Positions 47,070 through 56,193 are shown, counted from the first letter of the stretch. The stretch: 64,000 nucleotides of DNA from Listeria seeligeri serovar 1/2b str. SLCC3954 (GCF_000027145.1 NC_013891.1:1984001-2048000), one strand, 5' to 3'. Program-made: numbers and translations. The notes: generated from the sequence alone by a model not told the origin.

Positions 47070-47741
47070 TTAGTAATTATCTGGTTTAGCTGATTTTTCG
47101 CCGGAAACGATTGCGACTCCTGCGCTTGCACCAATTCGAGTTGCGCCGGCTTCAATCATTTTCTCAACGTCTTCTTTTGTGCGAATTCCACCAGATGCTT
47201 TTACGCCAATATTTGGTCCAACTGTTTTGCGCATTAGAGCGATATCTTCTGCAGTTGCGCCACCAGTTGAAAATCCAGTAGATGTTTTAACAAAGTCTGT
47301 TCCTGCTTTTACAGCGATTTCACAAGCGCGAACTTTTTCTTCATCTGTTAACAGGCATGTTTCGATAATAACTTTGACTAGCGCGTGGCCTTTTGCCGCT
47401 TCAACTACAGCGTGGATGTCGCGTTCCACTAGCTCGTCATTTTTATCTTTTAACGCACCAATATTGATGACCATATCGACTTCTTTAGCGCCGTTTTGGA
47501 TAGCGTCTTTTACTTCAAAAGCTTTTAGTTCTGGTGTGTTTGCTCCAAGCGGGAAGCCAATAACAGTACAAACAACTGATTCTCTTCCTGCTAATTGTTC
47601 CGCAGATAATTTCACCCAAGTCGGATTAACACAAACGGAAGCAAAGCCGAATTCTCTCGCTTCTTTGGTAAGTGTTAAAATTTGTTCTTTCGTTGTGTCC
47701 GGTTTTAGGGCTGTGTGGTCAATCATTTTAGCAATATTCAT
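47070..47741 (-). CDS. deoC: Deoxyribose-phosphate aldolase
   Basis: It splits deoxyribose-5-phosphate into glyceraldehyde-3-phosphate and acetaldehyde. It has 223 residues: [10 protein letters not shown] near the start, the Schiff-base lysine in [15 protein letters not shown], and a second conserved Lys in VKASGGIRT. The start at 47741 has AAGGAG 9 bases before; the open frame extends 13 codons further. It completes the deoxynucleoside route with PunA, Pdp and DeoB. Confidence 0.95.
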   Translation of the reverse strand: MNIAKMIDHTALKPDTTKEQILTLTKEAREFGFASVCVNPTWVKLSAEQLAGRESVVCTVIGFPLGANTPELKAFEVKDAIQNGAKEVDMVINIGALKDKNDELVERDIHAVVEAAKGHALVKVIIETCLLTDEEKVRACEIAVKAGTDFVKTSTGFSTGGATAEDIALMRKTVGPNIGVKASGGIRTKEDVEKMIEAGATRIGASAGVAIVSGEKSAKPDNY

Positions 47742-47804
47742 TTCAAAAAACTCCTTTATAATTGGATTTGACTTTATCATAGCGTACTACAGAACATTTG
47801 TAAA

Positions 47805-48752
47805 CTAATCTATGAAATTTTGTTCAAGTAAGTTTTTCGCAGTAAATTGGTCTGTAATAAAGTGATTGGCATACCCACCACGAAGCGCGCCGTGAATCGC
47901 TTTTAATTTCCGCTCGCCACCTGCTACGAGAATGGTAGTTTCTTTTTGTTTTAAGTCTTGCAAATTAATGCCAATGGTCCGTTCATCCATTTTCTGATCA
48001 GCGACTTCTCCGTTAATAGTGAAAAATCTTGAACAAATATCGCCAACTGCTTTTTCTTTTAAGCGATTTTTTTCCACATCAGAAAAGTAGCCTAATCGAA
48101 ATAGTAGAGCCTCGTCGCGCACTGTTCCCACTGTAAAAATGGCCACATTTGCTTTTTTTCCTAGGTCAATAATATTTTTAATGTGTCTATCTGCTTCGAC
48201 CATTTGTTTAGCCACTGGATTGTCCAGCACAACCGGGAGTGGTAATGAAACAGGCGACGTATCAAAAGAAGTTCCAAATAGCGCTAAAGTTTCCGCAGCA
48301 TATGTATTAACATCCGAATGACTAACGCCACCTTTTAACTGTACTACTTTTATTTCAGTTTTTGAAGGGGTGAGTTTTTGGGCAATTTTATACATGGTTG
48401 TTCCCCAACTTACACCTAGAATGTCGCCGTCACGGATAATTTCTGTTAAATATTCTGCCGCACTTTGGCTAATTTGCTTGGTTATTTCTGTGTAGTCACT
48501 TGTTTGACTAAAAGCAACGGTAACATTTTTTAGTTGGTATTTTTCTTTTAAAGCTGTTGCTAGTTCGGTGAGATTCGCAAATGGATCTTGGACTTCGATT
48601 TTAACATAGCCTTTTGTTTTGGCATTTTGTAGTAGTCTGGAAACAGTCGGTCGCGAAACACCAAGCCTAGCTGCAATTTCTTGTTGGCCAAAATCAGCTT
48701 GATAATATAGTCTCGCAACTTCCACACTAAGCTGCTCTTTTTGTTTGTCCAT
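47805..48752 (-). CDS. SorC/DeoR-type regulator of deoxynucleoside genes
   Basis: A 315-residue regulator with an N-terminal helix-turn-helix (YYQADFGQQEIAARLGVSRPTV, split) and a C-terminal SorC-type sugar-binding domain. By its position before deoC it is the likely equivalent of Bacillus DeoR, which senses deoxyribose-5-phosphate. A strong inverted repeat overlaps its own -35. Confidence 0.86.
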   Translation of the reverse strand: MDKQKEQLSVEVARLYYQADFGQQEIAARLGVSRPTVSRLLQNAKTKGYVKIEVQDPFANLTELATALKEKYQLKNVTVAFSQTSDYTEITKQISQSAAEYLTEIIRDGDILGVSWGTTMYKIAQKLTPSKTEIKVVQLKGGVSHSDVNTYAAETLALFGTSFDTSPVSLPLPVVLDNPVAKQMVEADRHIKNIIDLGKKANVAIFTVGTVRDEALLFRLGYFSDVEKNRLKEKAVGDICSRFFTINGEVADQKMDERTIGINLQDLKQKETTILVAGGERKLKAIHGALRGGYANHFITDQFTAKNLLEQNFID

Positions 48753-48773
48753 TTTTTCCCTCCTGCTTTTTCT

Positions 48774-48824
48774 TTTTAGTATAACCCAAGAATGAGCAGA
48801 GTTCGAGGTTAAAATGGCTCGAAC
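48774..48824 (-). promoter_or_regulatory. Promoter and operator of the SorC/DeoR gene
   Basis: A perfect 7-bp inverted repeat, GTTCGAG (48801-48807) and CTCGAAC (48818-48824), covers the -35 TCGAAC (minus strand, 48801-48806). With a 17-bp spacer it reaches the -10 TATACT (48778-48783). This suggests autorepression. Confidence 0.6.
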
Positions 48825-48825
48825 G

Positions 48826-48865
48826 CAAAAAAGCAGAAATCCCCTTAAAGAATTTCTGCTTTTTT
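48826..48865 (-). terminator. Terminator of the mannose-family PTS operon
   Basis: Minus strand AGCAGAAAT / ATTTCTGCT followed by TTTTTTGCG, next to the IIA stop. Confidence 0.88.
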
Positions 48866-49282
48866 CTAAAAATCTTCTTCTACTTCTTCCACTGGGGTGA
48901 CATATTGATAAATCCCCAACTTGCCTGTGTCAGTTGCTTGTTTTGCTAGTTCAGCTAAAGTAAATGTTTCTCTGCCTAAAAACACTTCTAGTAACAATGG
49001 GATATTGACTCCGGTGACAAGTTCTGTTTGGTGATAATTCGCTAAAAGTCGAACTAATGCGTTGAACGGGGTACCACCTTTTAAATCAGTTAGAAATAAA
49101 ATCCCTTCTGTCAAATCAAGTTTTCCTACTTCAGCAATTATTTTCGTCTGTAGATTTTCAGCTGATTCACCTTCATCAAACGATACAAAACTTGTATTTT
49201 CTTGAATACCGCAAATCATTTCAGCTGAATGAATTAATTCTTTTGCGGCATTCCCATGTGTGCAAACAAAAATTGCTTTCAT
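48866..49282 (-). CDS. PTS mannose-family IIA component
   Basis: A 138-residue phosphocarrier of the mannose-class PTS (EIIA-man fold). The phosphorylated His is His9 in FVCTHGNAAKEL, and FLTDLKGGTPFNALVRLL is the family's mid-region motif. It is last in the operon IIB-IIC-IID-SIS-SIS-IIA. Confidence 0.92.
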   Translation of the reverse strand: MKAIFVCTHGNAAKELIHSAEMICGIQENTSFVSFDEGESAENLQTKIIAEVGKLDLTEGILFLTDLKGGTPFNALVRLLANYHQTELVTGVNIPLLLEVFLGRETFTLAELAKQATDTGKLGIYQYVTPVEEVEEDF

Positions 49283-49298
49283 TTCCCAAACCGCCTTT

Positions 49299-50294
49299 TT
49301 AATAGTCTAGCTGACGATAATATCTTCTAATTTCCATTGGATGACAGTTAATTTGCTCCACATGGACATCAATTCGATTATTGACTGCATGGATAATAAA
49401 TGGTGAAAGCGCCCCTCTGAATTTTGGAGAAATCCCTGGTAGTTCATAATCTTTAGCGTCAATGACCGTATAGTTAGCACAGATTTGCGGAATGAACTTC
49501 GCTACTCGTTCACTAAGCGAGCGCTGGCTATCTTCTGTTACATAAATAGTTACAGGCGTATCGCGTTCGACAATTTCAAACATGCCGTGGAAAAATTCAT
49601 GCGCTTCAATTGATTTCGTTTTAATCCAGTGTTGTTCTTCCCAGTAACACATTGCGTATGAATAAGTTGCGCCCCACTGATTTCCCGCTCCAACAAAATA
49701 GTGAATGTCATCTTGGTGGTGTTTCTGCGCAAAAGCTTTCCCAAATTCGTCCGCTGATTTCTCTACAGCGACAATCCCTTTGGCAAAATGTTGATCCATT
49801 TCTTGGTAAAATTCATCATACTCGTCAAATTCTCCCGCTAAGTACATGAAGCGATCAGCGACCATGAAGAATTTCAGTTGTTCGTTTAATGGGTAAGAAA
49901 TTAAGTGGTCTACCAGTTTCGCAAGTTCTGCCTCACTTTTGTCAATGAATCCCAATACCGTTGCACCAATTTCATTACATTTTTTGACTGCATCTACTAC
50001 TTCTTCTGTGCTACCTGTGACAGACGAAATTACAACTAACGTATCTTTTGTCACTCGTTTATTTCCAGTTGTTAAAAACACTGCTGCATTTTCATAAAAA
50101 GTTTCAAGTGCTGTTTTTTCTTTCATATGAACAACAGCTTGCATAGCAGACGCATAAGTTCCACCAATTCCGAGCCAGCAAATATTACTGAAACCACGAT
50201 TCTGAATTTCATCAACTATTTCATTAATTTGCGGACGTAATTTTAACGCCCCTTCCATATTTTCCAACACTTTTTGTTCATCAAACTTTAACAC
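49299..50294 (-). CDS. SIS-domain sugar-phosphate deglycase/isomerase (FrlB-like)
   Basis: A 331-residue protein with two SIS domains, binding phosphosugars; ICWLGIGGTYASAMQA and VVISSVTGSTEEVVDAVK are the substrate-site motifs. It resembles FrlB-type deglycases, which split sugar-amine 6-phosphates, more than the aminotransferase GlmS, since no glutamine amidotransferase domain is present. It is one of two SIS proteins in a mannose-PTS operon. Confidence 0.75.
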   Translation of the reverse strand: MLKFDEQKVLENMEGALKLRPQINEIVDEIQNRGFSNICWLGIGGTYASAMQAVVHMKEKTALETFYENAAVFLTTGNKRVTKDTLVVISSVTGSTEEVVDAVKKCNEIGATVLGFIDKSEAELAKLVDHLISYPLNEQLKFFMVADRFMYLAGEFDEYDEFYQEMDQHFAKGIVAVEKSADEFGKAFAQKHHQDDIHYFVGAGNQWGATYSYAMCYWEEQHWIKTKSIEAHEFFHGMFEIVERDTPVTIYVTEDSQRSLSERVAKFIPQICANYTVIDAKDYELPGISPKFRGALSPFIIHAVNNRIDVHVEQINCHPMEIRRYYRQLDY

Positions 50295-50315
50295 AATTCA
50301 TTCCCACTTTCTATT

Positions 50316-51380
50316 TTATATTTTGGATTTTGTTATTTCATCAAATTCTGGAAAAGCAGATATTTCTAAGTTCACATTTTTTTCTTGAGAGATTTTAAAA
50401 GATAATAAATGGACCGGAATCGTCATAAATAGCGGAGTAAGTAGCTCATTCACTTGCAAATTAAGTTCTAAATCAGACGTTTGCTTTTTACCTACCCCAG
50501 CATAGATTGTCCGAACTTTTTCAACATGCCCTACTAAAAAGTCTTTTAGTTTGTCGGCTCTATTTTCAAGTAAGCCTTGTGGTTCGATGAAAATAATATA
50601 ATCTTCTGGCGCTAAACCGATATACGGGCCATGCATGTACTCTTCTAATTCCTTACCAAAAGCCGTGATACGAATGGTTTCTGTTACTTTTGTTTCTCCC
50701 TCACGAGCAACCCCATAAGCTGCACCATATCCGATGAAAAAAATTCGTTTTGCTTCCATTAATTCCGCAGTATGCGAATCAACCCAACTTGCTGCTTTTT
50801 CAATAACTTGGGGTAACTCACGAGCAATTGCTTGCATTTCACTAAGATCAGTTTCGTAATCAGTAGCTTGGACTTTTCCTTGTAACTGTGCCATTTCAAG
50901 CGCTAATAGGTTTAAAACAAGGATGGTGGCACTATAGCCAAGCGTGACATAAGGCATTTCTTCCTTATCCATTCCCATACTAATTACATTGGTTGCTTTT
51001 TTAGCGATTGGACTTTCTAAATCGCTTGTGAGTGTGAAAACTGTTCCACCGCTTCGTTCAATTTCCTCCACTAAATGAATAGTTGAGTAACTATGCCCAC
51101 CTTGCGAAATGGCGATGTACAATGTGTCTTTATTCAAATGCAACATATAATTTGCCGAAACTGATGGTTCTTCTACATAAACTGGAATTTGTAATTTCGC
51201 GCTCATATAAAGCTCTGCTGCAAAGGCTGCATTTGAACTTGAACCTGTCGCAAAAATAACGACAGCTCGATAATCTTGATGTTTCATTTCGAGTAACTCT
51301 TTTAAAATCACTTTACGGTTACTGATAATATGCTGATAAACCGCTTGTTCTGACCTAATGTAATAATCCATATTTTTCAT
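50316..51380 (-). CDS. SIS-domain sugar-phosphate deglycase/isomerase, second copy
   Basis: A 354-residue double-SIS protein, with VVIFATGSSSNAAFAAELYM and IAISQGGHSYSTIHLVEEI as phosphosugar motifs. It differs clearly from its neighbour, so it likely acts on a different sugar-amine phosphate. Pairs like this handle fructoselysine-6-P and glucoselysine-6-P in Enterococcus and Salmonella. Which one acts on which substrate cannot be told. Confidence 0.75.
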   Translation of the reverse strand: MKNMDYYIRSEQAVYQHIISNRKVILKELLEMKHQDYRAVVIFATGSSSNAAFAAELYMSAKLQIPVYVEEPSVSANYMLHLNKDTLYIAISQGGHSYSTIHLVEEIERSGGTVFTLTSDLESPIAKKATNVISMGMDKEEMPYVTLGYSATILVLNLLALEMAQLQGKVQATDYETDLSEMQAIARELPQVIEKAASWVDSHTAELMEAKRIFFIGYGAAYGVAREGETKVTETIRITAFGKELEEYMHGPYIGLAPEDYIIFIEPQGLLENRADKLKDFLVGHVEKVRTIYAGVGKKQTSDLELNLQVNELLTPLFMTIPVHLLSFKISQEKNVNLEISAFPEFDEITKSKI

Positions 51381-51392
51381 TACTTCACCTAC

Positions 51393-52214
51393 TTATTTTA
51401 ATAAGCCTGTATAAGCACCTAAAATACCAATTCCTGCAATTAATAACAGAATCCAATGTGCTTTCAAACCTTTTTTATCTAACCAAAAAATAAAGAATGT
51501 AAATGCTAACGCTAAAATTCCAGGGACAATACCATCGAAAACACTTTGAACGGTTACGGCTTCATCTCCTGAACCAAATTTCATTGGCATATTGATGTTA
51601 ACCATCGTCGCAACCATTGCTCCAACAACACCTAAACCAATAATCGAAGCACCGTAAGATAATTTATCCATCAACCCAGTCTTTTGGATTTTTTCAATAA
51701 AGTTTGCACCAATATTGTAACCAATGAATAAACCATAATAACGAGTCAGAATAGCTGGAATATTGAAAATAAGAAGGAACAAAATCGGTCCTAAAATATT
51801 TCCTTGTAATGCAAGTGAGGTTCCAATCCCAGTTGCGATAACTCGTAATGTTCCCCAGAAAAAGGAATCGCCAATACCGCTTAGTGGTCCCATCAACGCT
51901 ACTTTGATATTATTGATGGAATCTGTATCAAATGTCTCATCTTTCGCTGATTGTTCTTCCATTGCAATCGAAATCCCAAGTGGAAAAGTAGAAAGCCATG
52001 GTGTCACATTATAAAATTCTAAATGTCTCTGATATGAGGAAATTCGTTTTTCCTTATCATTTTTAAAAATTTTGTTTAGTGCTGGTAGCATCGAAAAGCC
52101 ATAACCCATGTTGGATTGTCGTTCATAGTTCCATGACCATTCCATCGTGAACGAGCGCCAAAAAACTTTCATTAAATCTTTTTTCGTTAGTACATCAGAA
52201 CTCTTCATCTTCAT
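51393..52214 (-). CDS. PTS mannose-family IID component
   Basis: A membrane component of the mannose-class sugar permease, 273 residues. The N-terminal SFTMEWSWNYERQSNMGYGFS and MEEQSA are family motifs, with several helices towards the C-terminus. It pairs with IIC to form the channel. Its start overlaps the IIC stop by 20 bases. Confidence 0.93.
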   Translation of the reverse strand: MKMKSSDVLTKKDLMKVFWRSFTMEWSWNYERQSNMGYGFSMLPALNKIFKNDKEKRISSYQRHLEFYNVTPWLSTFPLGISIAMEEQSAKDETFDTDSINNIKVALMGPLSGIGDSFFWGTLRVIATGIGTSLALQGNILGPILFLLIFNIPAILTRYYGLFIGYNIGANFIEKIQKTGLMDKLSYGASIIGLGVVGAMVATMVNINMPMKFGSGDEAVTVQSVFDGIVPGILALAFTFFIFWLDKKGLKAHWILLLIAGIGILGAYTGLLK

Positions 52215-53019
52215 AGTTTATCCCTCCATCATTAGCAAGTGCTGGTTCTCTGCTACCTCCGCTTGGTCCGTTGTGATCATTATTTTTAAGTGTAGCGTAA
52301 CCTGTCAAAATAAGTGCTAAACAAGCGCCAAAAATGGCTACTCCTGTAACTGGTACTTTTAAATAAACTGCGAGTGCAAAACCAAAAACGAAAAATACCG
52401 CATTCTTTTTGTTTACCATTAATTTGAGAAGTAAAGCAAAACCGTAAGCTGGTAATAAACCAGTTGCAATGCCTAAGCCAGCAATAACAAAAGCTGGAAT
52501 TGCATCAAGGACATTTTGGATAACGGGGCTACCAACAAGATAAGATGTGGCAACAATAATCCCGATTGGTAAATTGATAGATAAGAAACCACCCAAGAGC
52601 TGCATTCGACTTATCCCTTTTGAATTACCTTCTAAAGCATACTTATCTGCTTTATGTACAAAATAAGGTAATACGAAAATAAAACATAAATTTTTAACAA
52701 CTAATACAAGTGAGGCAATTGGAATACCAAGTGCAAGTGCTACCGCTGTACTTTCGCCCGTAGAAATGGCAAATGCAGTCCCTAAAATACTCCCTGAAAT
52801 AATTTCTGGTGGAATGGATGCGCCAATGGAAAATGAACCTACAAAAGCTAATTCTAATGTCGCTCCCATAACAATCCCCATCTGCACGTCACCCATAATT
52901 AACCCTGCAAGTGTACATGTTACAAGTGGCCGCGATAACATTGATGAACCAAACAAATACTCACCATTTGCAAGCATGGCTGCGAGTGCAAGCAAAAGTG
53001 CTGTTCCTAATTGTTCCAT
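52195..53019 (-). CDS. PTS mannose-family IIC component
   Basis: The sugar-translocating membrane subunit, 274 residues and about eight helices, with family blocks RPLVTCTLAGLIMGD and GATLELAFVGSFSIGAS. The C-terminus carries a charged tail. It is 23 bases after IIB. Confidence 0.93.
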   Translation of the reverse strand: MEQLGTALLLALAAMLANGEYLFGSSMLSRPLVTCTLAGLIMGDVQMGIVMGATLELAFVGSFSIGASIPPEIISGSILGTAFAISTGESTAVALALGIPIASLVLVVKNLCFIFVLPYFVHKADKYALEGNSKGISRMQLLGGFLSINLPIGIIVATSYLVGSPVIQNVLDAIPAFVIAGLGIATGLLPAYGFALLLKLMVNKKNAVFFVFGFALAVYLKVPVTGVAIFGACLALILTGYATLKNNDHNGPSGGSREPALANDGGINYEDEEF

Positions 53020-53042
53020 AATTTATCCCTTCTTTCGTTTTT

Positions 53043-53510
53043 TTATGCTTCAAAATTCACTTTTTTCTCATTCGGTACTTGTTGCATGAAAACATCAATA
53101 GCGTCTTTTTGCAGTTCTTGTAGTTTTTCTACTTCTTCGGCAGTTAAATTGATTGCTTTCGAGAAATTTGTTGTTCCTTCTCTTTGTTTTGTGCCGCCTA
53201 AATTCAACATTGGAATCTTACCATTTGTTCCTTTTATCAATTTGTAAGCGTCTCCAACTGATTCCACCACAACTAATAAATTATATTTGTCGGTAACACC
53301 TGAATTGATGGAAGCAATACTTTCGTCAATACTCTTCATCACTAGTTTTGCAGCTTCGGGTTTAGCAAGACGAATGGCGGATTTACGAAAATCATCTGCA
53401 GCCACCCCATCATTTGCCACTAAAATTGTATTAACATCTAATGCATTAAACCAGGAAACTGCTACTTGCCCATGAAGTAAACGGTGATCTACACGTAGAA
53501 ATTGAATCAT
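53043..53510 (-). CDS. PTS mannose-family IIB component
   Basis: A cytosolic 155-residue phosphocarrier; the phosphorylated His is His13 in RVDHRLLHGQV. It takes phosphate from IIA and passes it to the sugar. The start at 53510 follows AAGGAGG by 8 bases; an open frame continues 11 codons upstream without a ribosome site. Confidence 0.92.
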   Translation of the reverse strand: MIQFLRVDHRLLHGQVAVSWFNALDVNTILVANDGVAADDFRKSAIRLAKPEAAKLVMKSIDESIASINSGVTDKYNLLVVVESVGDAYKLIKGTNGKIPMLNLGGTKQREGTTNFSKAINLTAEEVEKLQELQKDAIDVFMQQVPNEKKVNFEA

Positions 53511-53529
53511 TTTCTTTTCCTCCTTTTTC

Positions 53530-54237
53530 TTAGTTAAAATCAACTACATATTTGGTTGACTCAGCATCTTCATAATGATATTGAATAGCAATAGGCAACT
53601 GATTTTCGGCATAAAAAAGACTACTTAGTTTAAAAACAGGATCATTTTCTTTTAAATGCATATACTTCATTTGCTCATTGCCAGCTAAAACAAGTTGAAG
53701 TTCCTGTTCAAGCTCAAATAATTTATATTTACCTGAATTAACAAGTTCGATAATGTTGATAATATGAAGATCTTTTACTTGTAAATCAGGATATAAACCG
53801 AGTGGTAAAATCAAGCGATCAAGTGTAACAGTGTGTTCATTCTTTTGGATGAATTTGACAGAGTAAACTAATTCATTTTCTTTTATACCAAACTTTTCCG
53901 CATAGAAGGTACCGGCTTTGCGAACATAGAAATCTTTAATATCTTTCTTCGCATCTTCCTTGGTATCATTTTTTATAACACCTGTCATTTCTAAAATGTT
54001 TTGTGCAGTTAATTTTGGTTCGACGTATAAGCCAATACCATTTTTACGTATAACTAAGCCTTCCGCGACTAATAAATCAACTGCACGACGAATCGTGGTT
54101 CGACTACTAGAAAAAATTTCTTGCAGTTCAGATTCATTCGGCATAAGCATTCCCGCTTTATATTCATCGCGATTAATTTTCTCTCTTAACTCGTAAGCTA
54201 TCACTTCGAATAGTGGCTTTTTAGCACTCATCTTCAC
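53530..54237 (-). CDS. GntR/HutC-family regulator (downstream copy)
   Basis: A 235-residue regulator with an N-terminal winged helix (SELQEIFSSSRTTIRRAVDLL) and a C-terminal UTRA sugar-sensing domain. It is coupled to the previous regulator by a 4-base GTGA overlap; an ATG at 54231 is an alternative start. FrlR in Bacillus, which controls fructoselysine use, is the same family type. Confidence 0.86.
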   Translation of the reverse strand: MKMSAKKPLFEVIAYELREKINRDEYKAGMLMPNESELQEIFSSSRTTIRRAVDLLVAEGLVIRKNGIGLYVEPKLTAQNILEMTGVIKNDTKEDAKKDIKDFYVRKAGTFYAEKFGIKENELVYSVKFIQKNEHTVTLDRLILPLGLYPDLQVKDLHIINIIELVNSGKYKLFELEQELQLVLAGNEQMKYMHLKENDPVFKLSSLFYAENQLPIAIQYHYEDAESTKYVVDFN

Positions 54238-54965
54238 TCATCCTCCAAGTAATCAAATATATTTTTCGCATTGATTTTATACTTAATTTGATCACCAATT
54301 AGATATTGTTTACTGTACTCAAACGGCTCGTCATTTTGGTCAAATGCCTTACTCACTACTTCAAAAAGTGGTGTTTGCTCTTTGACTTTTAACACATTCG
54401 CCAAGTCTTCATTCGCTGATACAAAGCGTAATTCCTCGCGTCCGTATGTAGGCTTTATCTGGAAGCGTTCTTCTAACACATGGTAAAGTGATGTGTTATT
54501 TAAATCTATTTGTTCAATCCCTGGAAAACGCGCGCTATCTAGATACGATATTTCATAAGAAAAAGGTCTTCCTTCAACACTCCGCAATCTGACCAATTTA
54601 TAAAGCGGATTTTTTATGTCTGTTGTTAAAAAATGATTTACTTCTTTTACACCTTTTGTTATTTCACTCGAAAGTACGGTAACAGTTTGGTCAGAAGGCA
54701 ACTGGCTACTCATTGAATTCATCTTCAAAATATTAATCGTTTGTTTTGGATTGATTTCAATTCCTTTACGGCTTCTTTTTTGGATGACTGCTTCTTTTTC
54801 AAGCGTATCAAGTGATCTTCTTAATGTGGTTCTACTTACTCCTAATTCCGCTTCAAGTGTTCTTTCGGACGGAAAATCTAATTCGCCCCTTGCTGTCTTT
54901 TCTTGAATGAGTTGCCTTAATTGTTCTTCACTCTGTACAGCAGGCGATAAATCTTTGTATTCCAT
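54234..54965 (-). CDS. GntR/HutC-family regulator (first gene of the PTS operon)
   Basis: A 243-residue HutC-type regulator with an N-terminal winged helix (PSERTLEAELGVSRTTLRRS) and a UTRA domain. Having two related regulators in tandem ahead of one PTS operon is unusual and fits a two-substrate system. It is the first gene after a strong promoter with a cre site. Confidence 0.86.
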   Translation of the reverse strand: MEYKDLSPAVQSEEQLRQLIQEKTARGELDFPSERTLEAELGVSRTTLRRSLDTLEKEAVIQKRSRKGIEINPKQTINILKMNSMSSQLPSDQTVTVLSSEITKGVKEVNHFLTTDIKNPLYKLVRLRSVEGRPFSYEISYLDSARFPGIEQIDLNNTSLYHVLEERFQIKPTYGREELRFVSANEDLANVLKVKEQTPLFEVVSKAFDQNDEPFEYSKQYLIGDQIKYKINAKNIFDYLEDE

Positions 54966-55040
54966 AGCTACACCTCTTATTTATCAATATCTATCCAGCT
55001 TAACAAAAGATACAGGTTAACGTTTTTTTAATACCACTTT

Positions 55041-55069
55041 ATTGTAAACGGTTGCATCAAAGTTGTCAA
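55041..55069 (-). promoter_or_regulatory. Promoter with cre site for the PTS operon
   Basis: Minus strand TTGACA (55064-55069), 17-bp spacer, TACAAT (55041-55046). TGCAACCGTTTACA (55043-55056, minus strand) matches the cre consensus with one mismatch and overlaps the -10, consistent with CcpA repression. Confidence 0.78.
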
Positions 55070-55083
55070 TAGCATTTTAAAAT

Positions 55084-55119
55084 AAAAAAAGATGAAGCGC
55101 ACACGGCAACTTCATCTTT
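55084..55119 (-). terminator. Terminator of the aldo/keto reductase gene
   Basis: Minus strand AAAGATGAAG / CTTCATCTTT with a 12-base loop, then TTTTATTT. Confidence 0.88.
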
Positions 55120-55129
55120 GCTATTTAAA

Positions 55130-56125
55130 TTATTTTTTTGTTGGTAATGCTCCAACCACTGGATGAGGAATATATAATTCTTCTAAGTAGTTCACTTCTG
55201 TTTCCGAAAGTTTAATATCGAGTGCTGCTACTGCACTTTCCAGATGTCTTTCTTTTTGCGCTCCGATAATTGGAGAAGTAATTCCTTGTTTAGTTAACAT
55301 CCATGCTAGAGCAATTTTATCTCTTGTCACTTGATGTTTCTCCGCTAATTCAGCCACACGCTCGATAATTCCTTTGTCCGAATCTTGAGTACCATCATAT
55401 TTAGATTTTTGAATGGCATCCGTTTCTGACCGATAAGTAGTTTCAGTAAAGTCACGAGTTAGCCTTCCAGAAGCAAGCGGGCTATATGGTGTTATCGCAA
55501 TTTTTTCATCACGACAAAACGGAATCATTTCTCGTTCTTCCTCGCGGTAAATCAAATTGTAATGATTTTGCATCGAAACAAATTTAGTCCAACCATTTTT
55601 TTCAGCAACGCGTTGTGCTTTTTGGAACTGCCAAGCATACATCGCGCTGGCTCCGATATAACGCGCCTTCCCTGATTTAACAACATCATGCAAAGCGTAC
55701 ATCGTTTCTTCAATAGGAGTATTTTCATCAAAGCGGTGAATGATATATAAATCAACATAATCCGTTTCTAAGCGTTGTAAGCTATGATCAATTTCACTTA
55801 AAATCGCCTTTCTAGATAATCCCCCACCATTGGGACGCTCTGGACGCATGCTTGAATGCACTTTGGTCGCAAGTACAATATCATCTCTATTTGCATAATC
55901 TTTGAGTGCACGACCAACAATTCTTTCACTTTCTCCATAGGAATAAATATTGGCTGTATCAAAAAAATTAATCCCTAAGTCCAGCGCTTTTTTTATAATT
56001 GGGCGGCTGTTCGCCTCATCTAAAACCCATTTATGCACCCACTTGTCTTTATCACCAAACCCCATTGTTCCCAAACAGATTTTGGAAACGTCCATTCCAG
56101 TATTACCAAATTTAAGATATTCCAC
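55130..56125 (-). CDS. Aldo/keto reductase
   Basis: An NADPH-dependent oxidoreductase of the AKR superfamily, 331 residues. The catalytic tetrad is visible as Asp56, Tyr61, Lys88 and His130 (FFDTANIYSYG, ATKV, YIIHRF). The cofactor region is at the C-terminus (SPIIGAQKERHLE). The substrate is unknown; the MerR-type promoter upstream suggests induction by an electrophile or aldehyde. Confidence 0.9.
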   Translation of the reverse strand: MEYLKFGNTGMDVSKICLGTMGFGDKDKWVHKWVLDEANSRPIIKKALDLGINFFDTANIYSYGESERIVGRALKDYANRDDIVLATKVHSSMRPERPNGGGLSRKAILSEIDHSLQRLETDYVDLYIIHRFDENTPIEETMYALHDVVKSGKARYIGASAMYAWQFQKAQRVAEKNGWTKFVSMQNHYNLIYREEEREMIPFCRDEKIAITPYSPLASGRLTRDFTETTYRSETDAIQKSKYDGTQDSDKGIIERVAELAEKHQVTRDKIALAWMLTKQGITSPIIGAQKERHLESAVAALDIKLSETEVNYLEELYIPHPVVGALPTKK

Positions 56126-56156
56126 TAAAAACCCCTCCTTGTTATATGTTACTTAT

Positions 56157-56187
56157 AGCATAAACCCTGAATCCCACTCCAAGTCAA
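56157..56187 (-). promoter_or_regulatory. MerR-type promoter with 19-bp spacer
   Basis: Minus strand TTGACT (56182-56187), 19-bp spacer, TATGCT (56157-56162). The spacer starts TGGAGTGGGATTCAGGG, an imperfect dyad (CTTGGAGT / ATTCAGGG). The long spacer and the TTGGAGTG half-site are hallmarks of MerR-family activation. No merR gene is in the window. Confidence 0.75.
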
Positions 56188-56193
56188 GTTTTT

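Noticed and set aside
47179-47808. 209-codon plus-strand open frame over deoC
   Set aside because: Antisense to deoC along its whole length; sequence is the Ser/Ala-rich type expected from an antisense shadow.
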